NCBI RefSeq assembly: GCF_013407835.1
Contig: NZ_JACCBI010000001.1
Coordinates: forward strand, 3,224,001-3,288,000
Direction: 5' to 3'
Source of the DNA: Agromyces atrinae
GTDB lineage: Bacteria; Actinomycetota; Actinomycetes; Actinomycetales; Microbacteriaceae
DNA length: 64,000 nucleotides
Of the stretch, positions 8,418-18,884 are shown in pieces. The stretch's first letter is position 1, and every line of letters begins with the position of its first letter. The notes under the pieces were generated by a model that worked only from the letters and a program-made list of their open reading frames with translations, ran no database searches and was not told the DNA's origin. The position numbers and the translations under genes were made by a program.

Positions 8418-9698
8418 ATGGGCCGAACGGCTGACACGAGCGTGCACGGTGGCGCGCGTCGAACGCAGGGCGCCTGGCGCCACCGGATCACGGCCGGTCT
8501 CGCCGTCATACTGATGTCTCTCGGGGCATCCGTCGCCTCTCCGGCGCAGGCGGCGACCTACCCGAGCTGGGACGACGTGCAGAAGGCGAAGTCCGACACG
8601 GCGGCGGCCAACGCCGCGGTCGAGAACATCCGCTCCCTCATCTCCGGACTCGAGGTGCAGGTCGCCGAGGCGATCGCCCTCGCTGAGCAGCGCGCCGACG
8701 AACTCTTCGCGGCCCAGCAGAAGTTCGACGAGGCCGTGCGCACGGCCGACGAGATCCAGGCGCAGGCCGACGCGAGCGCGGCATCCGCGGATGACGCGCA
8801 GAAGAACGCCGGCCAGCTCGCCGCCCAGCTCTACCGCTCCGGCGGCGGCGATGTGAGCGTCAACCTGTTCCTCGACGCGGGATCGGGTAAGAACACCGAG
8901 CAGCTGCTGTCGAAGCTCGGCAACATGAGCAAGATCGTCGAACGCACGGCCTCGATCTACGAGCAGGCCCGCACGGCCGAGAACACCGCGCAGTCGCTCT
9001 CGGAGCAGGCATCCGTCGCCCGCGCCGCGCGCGAGGAGCTGCGCGTCGCCGCCGAGGCCGCGCTCGTCGCGGCACGCGAGGCGCAGGCGGCGTCCGAGGC
9101 CGCCCTCGCCGAGTCGCAGTCGAAGAAGATCGAGCTCGAGCAGCAGGTGAAGTTCCTGCAGGACGCCGAGGCGAAGACGACGGCGAGCTTCGAAGAGGGT
9201 GAGCGCATCCGGAAGGAAGAGGAGGCGCGTCGCCGCGAAGAGGCCCTCCGCGCCGGCAGCCCCGGCATCCCCGCGACATCCGGTTGGTCGCTGCCCGCAT
9301 CAGGGCGCATCACCGGCAGCTACGGCCCGCGCAGCGTCATCTGCGGCGGAGGCTACTGCTCGAACAGCTTCCACTACGCCGTCGACCTCGGCACCGGCTG
9401 CGACGCCCCGATCTACGCCGCGAACAGCGGTGTCGTGACGTACGCGGGCTGGTCGGGCAGCTACGGCAACTTCATCAAGATCGACCACGGCGGCGGCATC
9501 TCGACCGGTTACGCCCACATCCGCAACGGCGGCCTCTTCGTCGGTGTCGGCCAGTGGGTCGACTCGGGCCAGAACATCGCCTCGGCCGGCACCACCGGCG
9601 CATCGACCGGATGCCACCTGCACTTCGAGGTCTACAACGGCGGCAGCCGCATCGACCCGATGAGCTTCATGGGAGATCGGGGCATCGGTCTTGGCTGA
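8418..9698 (+). CDS. Secreted coiled-coil M23 (LytM-type) peptidoglycan endopeptidase
   Basis: 426 residues. A signal peptide with a long basic N-region ends near SPAQA (about residue 45). Residues 50-285 are Ala/Glu/Gln-rich coiled coil. The C-terminal M23 domain has the zinc ligands His319 and Asp323 (FHYAVDLG) and the HLH motif His400/His402 (GCHLHFEV). It should cut peptide cross-links in the cell wall; the coiled coil may gate or recruit it, as in EnvC- and RipA-like proteins. The downstream gene overlaps it and encodes a paralogue with the same N-terminal half but a different catalytic domain. The start at 8418 has no obvious ribosome binding site and could lie a few codons later. Confidence 0.88.
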   Translation: MGRTADTSVHGGARRTQGAWRHRITAGLAVILMSLGASVASPAQAATYPSWDDVQKAKSDTAAANAAVENIRSLISGLEVQVAEAIALAEQRADELFAAQQKFDEAVRTADEIQAQADASAASADDAQKNAGQLAAQLYRSGGGDVSVNLFLDAGSGKNTEQLLSKLGNMSKIVERTASIYEQARTAENTAQSLSEQASVARAAREELRVAAEAALVAAREAQAASEAALAESQSKKIELEQQVKFLQDAEAKTTASFEEGERIRKEEEARRREEALRAGSPGIPATSGWSLPASGRITGSYGPRSVICGGGYCSNSFHYAVDLGTGCDAPIYAANSGVVTYAGWSGSYGNFIKIDHGGGISTGYAHIRNGGLFVGVGQWVDSGQNIASAGTTGASTGCHLHFEVYNGGSRIDPMSFMGDRGIGLG

Positions 9699-10986
9699 CA
9701 ACCACACCCGGCCCGTCTCGCGCGTGAAGCCGGCCACACTCTTCTCCGCGGTCGCGATCGGCGCGGTCACCGCGACGACGATCGTCGTCGGCAACCCGGC
9801 GAACGCCGATGAGGACTACCCGACGTGGAGCGAGGTGCAGCAGGCGAAGCAGAGCGAAGCCGCCAAGCTCGCCGAGATCGCGAAGCTCACCGAACTGCTG
9901 AACGGCCTGCGCGCCGCCGCCGAGGCCGCCTCACGCGAGTCGCTCATCGCCGCCGAGGCCTACCGCATCGCCGACGAGGCGCACCAGGCCGCGATCACGC
10001 GCGAGTCGAGCCTCGCGAGCCAAGCGGATGACGCGGAGAAGCGAGCCGAGACGTCGCGCATGCGTGCCGGTCTGCTGGCCGCGCACCTCGCACGCAAGAC
10101 CGGTGACGAGCTCTCGCTCGAACTGTTCCTCAAGGGCGCGGGCGCGAGCGAGGTACTGCGCGGGCTCGGCACCGCCACGAAGATCGGCGAGCAGTCGCAG
10201 GCCGCCTACGAGCAGGCCGAGCAGGACAAGAACGCCGCCGAGTCGCTCCGCGGTCAGGCCGAGAAGGCGTCGAGCGAACGTGCTCGCCTCGCCGACGAGG
10301 CCCGCGGTTCGTACGACGCGGCGAAGTCGGCCGAGGATGCCGCGCGCACAGCCGTCGCGGTCGAGGAAGAGCACTCCGCGACGATGTACGCGCAGCTCGC
10401 CGAGCTCAAGGACACGACGGCCGAACTCGAGCGCGAGTACGCCGAGGGTGAGCGTGCTCGTCAGGAAGCAGCCCAGCCTCCCGGCGGCGGCAACGCCGGC
10501 GGAGGAACCGGCGGCGGCGGAGGCAACTCGGGCGGCGGCTCCGGCGGAGGCGGTGGTGCCCCCGCGCCGGCTCCTGCTCCCGGACCGGCCCCCGGCCCGC
10601 CCAACGGCAGCGCCGTCGACACGGCCCTCGCCTTCGCGCGCGCCCAGCTCGGCAAGCCCTACCGTCTCGGCGGAGCGGGCCCCGACTCGTGGGACTGCTC
10701 GGGTCTCACCCGCGCCGCCTACGCCGCGGCGGGCATCAGCATCGGAACGCACTCGGCGACGAACCAGTTCTACACGATGGAGAACCAGGGCAAGCTCGTG
10801 CCGTTCGATCAGGCCCAGCCCGGCGACCTCGTGTTCTGGGGCGGCGGCGGGAGTTACTACCACGTAGCGCTCTACATCGGCGGCGGCCGCATCCTCGAGG
10901 CGCCCGACTGGGGCAAGCCCGTGCGCGAGTACTACATCTGGGGCATGGGCGACGTGTCGCCCTGGGTCGGTCGCCCCTCGGGCTGA
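9691..10986 (+). CDS. Secreted coiled-coil NlpC/P60 peptidoglycan hydrolase (RipA-like)
   Basis: 431 residues. Translation probably begins at TTG 9691, overlapping the previous stop, with GGGAG about 15 bases upstream; a GTG at 9724 is an alternative. A signal peptide ends near NPANA. The mature start DYPTWSEVQQAK closely matches YPSWDDVQKAK of the upstream gene, and both continue as coiled coils. A Gly/Pro-rich linker (about 265-306) leads to the NlpC/P60 domain with Cys336 (WDCSGLT) and His391 (YYHVALYIG). It should act as a D,L-endopeptidase in daughter-cell separation. Confidence 0.9.
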   Translation: MADNHTRPVSRVKPATLFSAVAIGAVTATTIVVGNPANADEDYPTWSEVQQAKQSEAAKLAEIAKLTELLNGLRAAAEAASRESLIAAEAYRIADEAHQAAITRESSLASQADDAEKRAETSRMRAGLLAAHLARKTGDELSLELFLKGAGASEVLRGLGTATKIGEQSQAAYEQAEQDKNAAESLRGQAEKASSERARLADEARGSYDAAKSAEDAARTAVAVEEEHSATMYAQLAELKDTTAELEREYAEGERARQEAAQPPGGGNAGGGTGGGGGNSGGGSGGGGGAPAPAPAPGPAPGPPNGSAVDTALAFARAQLGKPYRLGGAGPDSWDCSGLTRAAYAAAGISIGTHSATNQFYTMENQGKLVPFDQAQPGDLVFWGGGGSYYHVALYIGGGRILEAPDWGKPVREYYIWGMGDVSPWVGRPSG

Positions 10987-11022
10987 CCCCGCTCGCGTCA
11001 TCCGTCGCGTGCCCGCGCGCTC

Positions 11023-11083
11023 TGCGCCACATCGTGCACGAATGCGCCACGCATACGGGCGCATTCCGCGACGAACGGGCGCA
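11023..11083. repeat. Inverted repeat between convergent genes (TGCGCC...AATGCGCC arms)
   Basis: Arms 11023-11048 and 11057-11083 share TGCGCC, TCGT and AATGCGCC in the same order, with two mismatched blocks (3 and 5 bases). It lies between the NlpC/P60 gene and convergent ppa, so a bidirectional terminator role is likely. Confidence 0.65.
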
Positions 11084-11098
11084 CACCCGGGCCGCTTA

Positions 11099-11156
11099 CA
11101 CAGAATCCCGCCCCGCCCGAACCCGCGGTGCGGGCCGTGGCGAGACGGGATTCGTG
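11099..11156. repeat. Inverted repeat with GAATCCCG arms
   Basis: CAC(A)GAATCCCG...CGCC at 11099-11117 pairs with GGCG...CGGGATTCGTG at 11139-11156, with one bulge and a short mismatch. A small GC stem sits in the loop. It ends 15 bases before the ppa stop codon. Confidence 0.6.
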
Positions 11157-11170
11157 AGAGTGCGCGTCGG

Positions 11171-11656
11171 TCAGTGACCGGGGAACGCCTCGAAGCCGGC
11201 CTGGATGATGCGCTCGGCCTCGGCCGCGTCGCCCCATCCCTCGGTCTTGACCCACTTGCCGGGCTCGAGGTCCTTGTAGTGCTCGAAGAAGTGCTCGATC
11301 TCCTTCTTCGTGTACTCGGGGATCGAGTCGGTGTCCTGGATGTGGTTCCAGCGCGGGTCGCCTGCGGGCACGGCGATGACCTTGGCGTCGCTGCCGCCGT
11401 CGTCGGTCATGTTGAAGACGCCGACGGGGCGGACCTTCACGCCGACGCCGGGGAACAGCGGGTAGTCGAGCAGCACGAGCACGTCGACGGGGTCGCCGTC
11501 GAGGCCCAGCGTGTTCTCGAAGTAGCCGTAGTCGGTGGGGTACACGAACGTCGTGTAGAGCACGCGGTCGAGGAAGACGCGACCGGTCTCGTGGTCGACC
11601 TCGTACTTGTTGCGGCTTCCCTTGGGAATCTCGATGACGGCGGCGTACTCGCCCAT
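11171..11656 (-). CDS. ppa: Inorganic pyrophosphatase
   Basis: 161 residues, the usual length of family I soluble pyrophosphatases. Visible signatures are [13 protein letters not shown] near the start, [11 protein letters not shown], and the metal-binding aspartates in [11 protein letters not shown]. It hydrolyses pyrophosphate in the cytoplasm. The ATG at 11656 is chosen over GTG 11662 because AAGGAG is correctly spaced only for the ATG. It is divergent from tilS with a shared 46-base region. Confidence 0.97.
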   Translation of the reverse strand: MGEYAAVIEIPKGSRNKYEVDHETGRVFLDRVLYTTFVYPTDYGYFENTLGLDGDPVDVLVLLDYPLFPGVGVKVRPVGVFNMTDDGGSDAKVIAVPAGDPRWNHIQDTDSIPEYTKKEIEHFFEHYKDLEPGKWVKTEGWGDAAEAERIIQAGFEAFPGH

Positions 11657-11665
11657 GCTCACTCC

Positions 11666-11696
11666 TTGAACGTTGATGTCGAAGACCGGTTAAGGT
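11666..11696 (+). promoter_or_regulatory. tilS promoter, leaderless
   Basis: TTGAAC (11666-11671), a 19-base spacer and TAAGGT (11691-11696). Six bases separate the -10 from the tilS ATG, so transcription should begin at the start codon. Confidence 0.55.
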
Positions 11697-11702
11697 TACG
11701 GG

Positions 11703-12719
11703 ATGCCCGAGAAGCGCCGTCCCCGCTTGACTCCTGCCGTCGCAGACGTACGCCGGGCGGTGCGCGAGGCGCTTCCCGCCGCGGGCGACCGCTCGCCGCT
11801 CGCGCTCGTCGCGCTCTCGGGCGGCCCTGATTCGCTCGCCCTCGCGGCCGCGACCGCCTTCGAGGCGTCGCGGGCTGGCTGGCGCGCGGGTGCCGTCATC
11901 GTCGACCACGGTCTGCAAGCCGGCTCCGAGACGGTAGCGGATGACGCGGCCGACGTCGCTCGCGAGCTCGGCCTCGACCCCGTGAGCGTGCGCCGCGTGT
12001 CGGTCGACGTGACGGGGGAGGGGCCGGAGGCGTCGGCCCGCGCCGCACGCTACGAGGCACTCACCGTCGCGGCGCGTGAGGCGGGCGCTGAGATCGTGCT
12101 GCTCGGCCACACCCTCGACGACCAGGCCGAGACCGTGCTGCTCGGGCTCGCACGCGGCTCCGGCGCGACGAGCCTGCAGGGAATGGCGCCCGTGAGCATC
12201 GGCGCCGGGGGAGTGAACCTCGTCCGCCCGCTCCTCGGCATCCGCCGCGCCACGACCCACCAGGCGTGCGTCGACGCCGACCTCGAGCCGTGGACCGACC
12301 CCCACAACACCGACCCCTCCTACTCACGCGTGCGCGTGCGTGAGCGGGTGCTGCCCGTGCTCGAGGCCGAACTCGGCCCGGGCATCGCCGAGGCGCTCGC
12401 CCGCACGGCCGAGCAGGCACGCGAGGACTCCGCGGCCTTCCAGGAGCAGATCGACGAGTTCATCGAGGAGATCTGCGAACCCGCCGAAGCCGGCATCGCG
12501 ATCTCGGCGGCGGCTCTCGCTGCGAATCCCGCGGCGCTCCGGCAGCGCGTCATCCGTTTCGTCGTCCAGAGCGAGTTCGGCGTCGCCCTCTCGCGCTCGC
12601 AGACCCTCGACGTCGCGCGCCTCGTCACCGACTGGCGAGGACAGGGCCCGATCGACCTGCCGGGGCTCACCGCCCACCGCGAGTCGGGTTCGATCAACTT
12701 CACCGCGACGGATGCCTGA
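11703..12719 (+). CDS. tilS: tRNA(Ile)-lysidine synthase
   Basis: 338 residues. The N-terminal PP-loop ATPase motif SGGPDS is at residues 39-44, followed by VDHGLQ and LGHTLDDQAETVLLGLARGSG, which are characteristic of TilS; the C-terminal part is shorter than in E. coli, as usual in Actinobacteria. It converts the wobble C34 of tRNA-Ile(CAU) to lysidine. There is no ribosome binding site and the mRNA is probably leaderless. It lies immediately upstream of hpt and ftsH, the common gene order in Gram-positive bacteria. Confidence 0.95.
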   Translation: MPEKRRPRLTPAVADVRRAVREALPAAGDRSPLALVALSGGPDSLALAAATAFEASRAGWRAGAVIVDHGLQAGSETVADDAADVARELGLDPVSVRRVSVDVTGEGPEASARAARYEALTVAAREAGAEIVLLGHTLDDQAETVLLGLARGSGATSLQGMAPVSIGAGGVNLVRPLLGIRRATTHQACVDADLEPWTDPHNTDPSYSRVRVRERVLPVLEAELGPGIAEALARTAEQAREDSAAFQEQIDEFIEEICEPAEAGIAISAAALAANPAALRQRVIRFVVQSEFGVALSRSQTLDVARLVTDWRGQGPIDLPGLTAHRESGSINFTATDA

Positions 12720-12750
12720 GGCCGGTTCTCTCCCGCGTGGAGGCGGCGAC

Positions 12751-12756
12751 TAGGCT
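12751..12756 (+). promoter_or_regulatory. -10 element of hpt, leaderless spacing
   Basis: TAGGCT with six bases to the hpt ATG; no ribosome binding site is visible. Confidence 0.5.
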
Positions 12757-12762
12757 CGTTCC

Positions 12763-13314
12763 ATGCATGCCAGTGACATCGAAGGTGACCTCAGTACCGT
12801 TCTCGTCACCGAGGCCGAGATCCACGCCAAACTCGCCGAGATCGCGCGCCGCATCGAGACGGACTACGCGGGCAAGGATGTGCTGCTCGTCGGAGTGCTG
12901 AAGGGCGCCATCATGGTCATGGCCGACCTCGCGCGCGAGCTCCGCCTGCACGTCGAGACCGACTGGATGGCCGTCTCGTCGTACGGCGCCGGCACGAAGT
13001 CGAGCGGTGTCGTGCAGATCCGGAAGGACCTCGACTCCGACCTCACCGACCGTCACGTGCTCATCGTCGAGGACATCATCGACTCGGGCCTCACCCTGTC
13101 GTGGCTGCTCGAGAACTTCGCCTCGCGCGGCGCCGCCTCGATCGAGGTGTGCGCCCTGCTCCGCAAGCCCGAGGCCGCCAAGGTCGAGATCGAATGCCGC
13201 TACGTCGGCTTCGACATCCCCAACGAGTTCGTCGTCGGCTACGGCCTCGACTACGCCGAGAAGTACCGCAACCTCCGCGACGTCGGCGTGCTCGCGCCTC
13301 ACGTCTACTCGTAG
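12763..13314 (+). CDS. hpt: Hypoxanthine phosphoribosyltransferase
   Basis: 183 residues. The PRPP-binding loop VLIVEDIIDSGLT (about residues 99-111) and VLLVGVLKGAIMVMADL near the N-terminus identify the purine salvage enzyme that makes IMP (and GMP) from the free base and PRPP. It lies between tilS and ftsH. The 277-base gap to ftsH carries repeats. Confidence 0.96.
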   Translation: MHASDIEGDLSTVLVTEAEIHAKLAEIARRIETDYAGKDVLLVGVLKGAIMVMADLARELRLHVETDWMAVSSYGAGTKSSGVVQIRKDLDSDLTDRHVLIVEDIIDSGLTLSWLLENFASRGAASIEVCALLRKPEAAKVEIECRYVGFDIPNEFVVGYGLDYAEKYRNLRDVGVLAPHVYS

Positions 13315-13363
13315 GTCACGCCGCCTCCGGCATCCCCGCTGCTCGCCCCATTGCCCTCCCGCC

Positions 13364-13452
13364 TGTGCGTAATTCAGGTGCGGAGGTGTGTCGAGGGTCG
13401 AACTGCCGTGACGGATGCCGCGGCTCGCCGCTCCTCTCCTGAATTGCGAACA
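13364..13452. repeat. Long-loop inverted repeat upstream of ftsH
   Basis: 22-base arms at 13364-13385 and 13431-13452 share TGT-CG-AATTCAGG-GGAG with short mismatches, around a 45-base loop. The plan (paired arms with an internal mismatched triplet) resembles the other intergenic palindromes. Confidence 0.6.
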
Positions 13453-13465
13453 GATGGCGGCGGAT

Positions 13466-13546
13466 CCTGCCGTCAGCGGCTGTGCCTGCCGGTCCGCTTC
13501 CTGCCGTCAGCGGCTGTACTTTCTGGTCCGCTTCCTGCCGTCAGCG
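13466..13546 (+). repeat. Tandem 34-bp direct repeats upstream of ftsH
   Basis: CCTGCCGTCAGCG begins at 13466, 13500 and 13534. The first two units are about 34 bases each and also share GGCTGT and GGTCCGCTT; the third is partial. They lie 47-127 bases before the ftsH start, next to its probable -10 (TAGCCT, 13578-13583). Confidence 0.8.
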
Positions 13547-13592
13547 AACATGCAGCGGGCCTCCAGCGCGGGAGCGGTAGCCTTTCAGCACC

Positions 13593-15605
<2,013 letters not shown>

Positions 15606-15610
15606 GCGCG

Positions 15611-16204
15611 ATGCCTCCCGTCGACCGGGCGCGCGTCGAGGCCGCCGTTCACGAGCTCCTGCTCGCGATCGGTGAGGACCCGACGCGGCCCGGCATCGAG
15701 CGCACTCCGCAGCGGGTCGCCGAGTCGTACGTCGAGTTCTTCCACGGTGTGAGCGAAGATCCGCTCGTCCACCTCGCCGACTGCGTGCCGCTGGGCGCGG
15801 CGGATGACGGTGGCGAGACGACATCCGACGCCGTGATCGTGCGCGATCTCGCGTTCCGGTCGATGTGCGAGCACCACTTGCTTCCGTTCACCGGCGTCGC
15901 TCACGTCGCGTACCTGCCTCACGAGCGCGTCATCGGTCTCGGGCGCATCCCGCTCGTGATCGACACGCTCGCGGCGCGCCCTCAGCTGCAGGAGCGACTC
16001 GCGGAGGAGATCGCCGACGCGCTCGACGCCGGCCTCGAACCGCGTGGCGTGCTCGTCGTGCTCGATGCGGCGCAGCAGTGCGTCTCGACGCGGGGGCCGC
16101 GTCAGGTCGCCAGCTCGACCGTGACGATCGCGAGCCGTGGCGAGCTGACGGAGCCCGCGGCCCGCAGCGAGATCATGGCCTTGATCGGCGCGCGCCGTGA
16201 CTGA
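15611..16204 (+). CDS. folE: GTP cyclohydrolase I
   Basis: 197 residues from the ATG at 15611; an in-frame GTG at 15575 inside ftsH would add 12 residues that do not look like the family. MCEHHLLPF carries the zinc-binding Cys/His, and GEDPTRPGIERTPQRV is typical. It opens the GTP ring to 7,8-dihydroneopterin triphosphate, the first step of folate synthesis, and starts the folE-folP-folB-folK block. Confidence 0.95.
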   Translation: MPPVDRARVEAAVHELLLAIGEDPTRPGIERTPQRVAESYVEFFHGVSEDPLVHLADCVPLGAADDGGETTSDAVIVRDLAFRSMCEHHLLPFTGVAHVAYLPHERVIGLGRIPLVIDTLAARPQLQERLAEEIADALDAGLEPRGVLVVLDAAQQCVSTRGPRQVASSTVTIASRGELTEPAARSEIMALIGARRD

Positions 16205-17042
16205 CTCCCTCGACCTGTCGGGTGCCGCGCGGCCGCTCATCATGGGCGTGCTGAACGTCACGCCCGACTCGTTCAGTGACGGCGGTCGCTGGCTCGAGCA
16301 CACCGCAGCGATCGAGCACGGCCTCGCGCTCGTCGCCGACGGTGCCGACATCGTCGACGTGGGAGGCGAGTCGACGCGACCCGGTGCCGAGCGCGTGAGC
16401 ACCGACGAAGAGCTGCGACGCGTCGTTCCCGTCATCCGTGAACTGTCCGCCGCCGGCATCCGCGTCAGCATCGATACCATGCACGCCGCGACGGCGGCGG
16501 CCGCGGTCGACGCGGGGGCGGAGATCGTCAACGACGTCTCGGCCGGTCTCGCCGACGCCGAGATGGCGCCGATCGTCGCGGCGACGGGCGCGCTCTACGT
16601 CGCGATGCACTGGCGCGGTCACTCCGACCGCATGGACGACCTCGCCCACTACGACGACGTCGTCGCCGAGGTGCGCGACGAGCTCGCCGTGCGGGTCGGC
16701 GCATTGACGGATGCCGGTGTCGACGCCGCGCGGATCGTGCTCGATCCCGGGCTGGGCTTCTCGAAGCGCGCCGAGCACAACTGGGCGTTGCTCGGCGGAC
16801 TCGACCGGCTCATCGACCTCGGGTTCCCCGTCCTCGTCGGTGCGTCGCGCAAGCGATTCCTCGGCGCCGTCGTCGCTCCTGACGCCGACGTCGAAGCCCG
16901 CGACCTCCCGACGGCCGTCGTGAGCGCGTTGAGCGCGCTCTCCGGCGCGTGGGCGGTGCGCGTGCACGACGTGCGTTCGACGCGCACTGCACTCGATGTC
17001 GCCCGGGCATGGCAGAGTGGTGGGCGTGACGACCGCGCCTGA
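16197..17042 (+). CDS. folP: Dihydropteroate synthase
   Basis: 281 residues from GTG 16197, overlapping folE by eight bases. MGVLNVTPDSFSDGG, the GGESTRPGA loop and the C-terminal RVHDVRST are the diagnostic DHPS motifs. It joins p-aminobenzoate to the pterin diphosphate and is the sulfonamide target. Confidence 0.97.
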   Translation: MTDSLDLSGAARPLIMGVLNVTPDSFSDGGRWLEHTAAIEHGLALVADGADIVDVGGESTRPGAERVSTDEELRRVVPVIRELSAAGIRVSIDTMHAATAAAAVDAGAEIVNDVSAGLADAEMAPIVAATGALYVAMHWRGHSDRMDDLAHYDDVVAEVRDELAVRVGALTDAGVDAARIVLDPGLGFSKRAEHNWALLGGLDRLIDLGFPVLVGASRKRFLGAVVAPDADVEARDLPTAVVSALSALSGAWAVRVHDVRSTRTALDVARAWQSGGRDDRA

Positions 17043-17397
17043 CAGCATCATCCTGACCGGCCTGCGGGTCCGGGCGAATCACGGGGTCTTCGACTTCGAA
17101 CGCGCCGACGGGCAAGACTTCCTCATCGACGTCGTCGCCCGACTCGACCTCGCCGGAGCCGCGGGAACCGACGACCTTGGCGACACCGTGCACTACGGCG
17201 AACTCGCGATCGCCGTGCACGACGCCGTCGAGCGCGACCCGGTCGACCTCATCGAGACGGTCGCCGAGCGCGTCGCGGCAACGGTGCTCGCATTCCGCGC
17301 GGTCGACGAGGTCGAGGTCACGGTTCACAAGCCGCAGGCGCCCATCCCCGTTCCCTTCACCGACGTCGCCGTGCGCATCGTGCGGGGCAGGGGCTGA
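17026..17397 (+). CDS. folB: Dihydroneopterin aldolase
   Basis: 123 residues from GTG 17026, which gives the usual family length and keeps a short overlap with folP. IILTGLRVRANHGVFDFE contains the conserved tyrosine/histidine-region pattern, and VTVHKPQAPIP is the C-terminal signature. It makes 6-hydroxymethyl-dihydropterin for FolK. Confidence 0.94.
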   Translation: MTTAPDSIILTGLRVRANHGVFDFERADGQDFLIDVVARLDLAGAAGTDDLGDTVHYGELAIAVHDAVERDPVDLIETVAERVAATVLAFRAVDEVEVTVHKPQAPIPVPFTDVAVRIVRGRG

Positions 17398-17399
17398 GC

Positions 17400-17945
17400 A
17401 TGGCGCTCTTCCGTTCGAGCCGCGAGGCCGGCGAACACGTCATCGTCGCTCTGGGCTCCAACCAGGGCGACCGCGAGGGCACGCTCGGCCGGGCCATCGC
17501 CGACATCGATGCGCTGCGCGAACTGCGCGTGAGGGCGATCTCGCCGTACTACGAGACCCCGGCCATCAAGATCGACGGTGTCGACCGCGAGGCGCCGCGC
17601 TACCTCAACGCCGTCATCGCCGCGCAGACGACGCTCTCTCCTCACGCTCTGCTCGACGCGCTCAACACGATCGAACGCGGTCACGGCCGCGTGCGCGACG
17701 AGGTGTGGGGCGATCGCACCCTCGATCTCGACATCATCGTCTACGGCTCGCTCGAGATGCGCGACGAGACGCTCACGATCCCGCACCCGCGTGCCTGGGA
17801 GCGCGCGTTCGTGCTGCAGCCGTGGCTCGACATCGAGCCGGGTGCGGTGCTGCCCGGCTATGGGCCGATCTCCGCCGTGCGAGCCCTCGCGACCGACGAG
17901 GTGCGCCTCTACGTCGACGACGAGTCCGACGGAGACGAGCCGTGA
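17400..17945 (+). CDS. folK: 6-hydroxymethyl-dihydropterin diphosphokinase (HPPK)
   Basis: 181 residues. VALGSNQGDREG, YYETPAIK, and WGDRTLDLDIIVYG followed by IPHPR are the HPPK signatures. It activates the pterin for FolP. The start is two bases after the folB stop. Confidence 0.96.
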   Translation: MALFRSSREAGEHVIVALGSNQGDREGTLGRAIADIDALRELRVRAISPYYETPAIKIDGVDREAPRYLNAVIAAQTTLSPHALLDALNTIERGHGRVRDEVWGDRTLDLDIIVYGSLEMRDETLTIPHPRAWERAFVLQPWLDIEPGAVLPGYGPISAVRALATDEVRLYVDDESDGDEP

Positions 17946-18406
17946 GCCGCACCCGCGCGACGTCGCTCATCGCCATCGGTGTCGTCGGCCTCGTGGCATC
18001 CTTCCTCATCGAGCTCGCCCTCGTCTCCGTCGGCCGGTCGACGATCGTGCCGCCGATCTCGCTCCCGATCACCCTCATCGGCGTCGCCGTGGTCGTCGTC
18101 GCCGTGGCCTGGCCCGTGCGCAAGGCCGTCAAGGGCCGGGGCCGTGTCGACCCCTTCCGGGCGATTCGCATCGCGGCCCTCGCGAAGGCCTGCAGCCTGA
18201 GTGGCGCGATCGTCGTGGGCTTCGGCGCCGGCGTGGCCGCCTTCCTGCTCACCCGCAGCGTCATCGGCGGCGCCGAGCCGATCCTGCTCTCGATCGCGAC
18301 GTTCATCGGCGCCGGCATCCTGCTCGCCGGGGGCCTCATCGCCGAACGATTCTGCACTCTCCCGCCCGACGACGACGCCCCCAACCCCGAGGAAGCCCGT
18401 GCCTGA
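17942..18406 (+). CDS. DUF3180 membrane protein
   Basis: 154 residues from GTG 17942, which overlaps the folK stop. Four hydrophobic segments (about 7-27, 39-58, 84-105, 111-130) and an acidic Pro-rich tail. The family is found directly after folK in many Actinobacteria; its function is unknown, and coupling to folate genes may reflect only operon history. Confidence 0.85.
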   Translation: MSRTRATSLIAIGVVGLVASFLIELALVSVGRSTIVPPISLPITLIGVAVVVVAVAWPVRKAVKGRGRVDPFRAIRIAALAKACSLSGAIVVGFGAGVAAFLLTRSVIGGAEPILLSIATFIGAGILLAGGLIAERFCTLPPDDDAPNPEEARA

Positions 18407-18884
18407 ACGTTTCGAGATCGACGCTCCCGAATGGAAGCGCGTGTCGCCGAAGTACATCTTCGTCGAGGTCGTCGGTTCCATCATCTTCACGATCCTCCTC
18501 ATCGCCGGGCTCGTCATCGCCGCGCTGCTGTGGCAGTGGGTGTGGGCTCCGTGGGCCGCGGGCGCCGTCGCCGTCATCGCGATCGTGACGATCGCCCTCG
18601 AGCCCCGGCGGGTGCGCTCGATCGGGTACGTGCTGCGCGATGACGATCTGCTCTTCCGCCGCGGCATCATGTTCCAGCGTTTCGTCGCCGTGCCCTACGG
18701 CCGCATGCAGCTCGTCGACATCACTCGCGGTCCGCTCGCCCGCATGCTCGGCCTCGCCGACCTCAAGTTCGTGACGGCGGCGGCGACGACGGGCGTCACC
18801 CTGCCCGGTCTGCCCCTGGCCGACGCCGAGGGGCTCCGCGACCGACTCGTCGAACTCGCGGAGTCGCGACGGGCGGGTCTGTGA
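18399..18884 (+). CDS. Small bacterial PH-domain membrane protein (YdbS type)
   Basis: 161 residues from GTG 18399 (8-base overlap with DUF3180). Two membrane segments (about 20-70) are followed by a bPH2 domain with the family pattern RSIGYVLRDDDLLFRRGIMFQRFVAVPYGRMQLVDI. It pairs with the larger YdbT-type protein encoded next, as in Bacillus, where the pair has been linked to protection against antimicrobial proteins. Confidence 0.88.
   Translation: MPERFEIDAPEWKRVSPKYIFVEVVGSIIFTILLIAGLVIAALLWQWVWAPWAAGAVAVIAIVTIALEPRRVRSIGYVLRDDDLLFRRGIMFQRFVAVPYGRMQLVDITRGPLARMLGLADLKFVTAAATTGVTLPGLPLADAEGLRDRLVELAESRRAGL

Noticed and set aside
13466..13546. CRISPR-like array
   Set aside because: Only three copies with no unique spacers; the 34-bp units are adjacent direct repeats.
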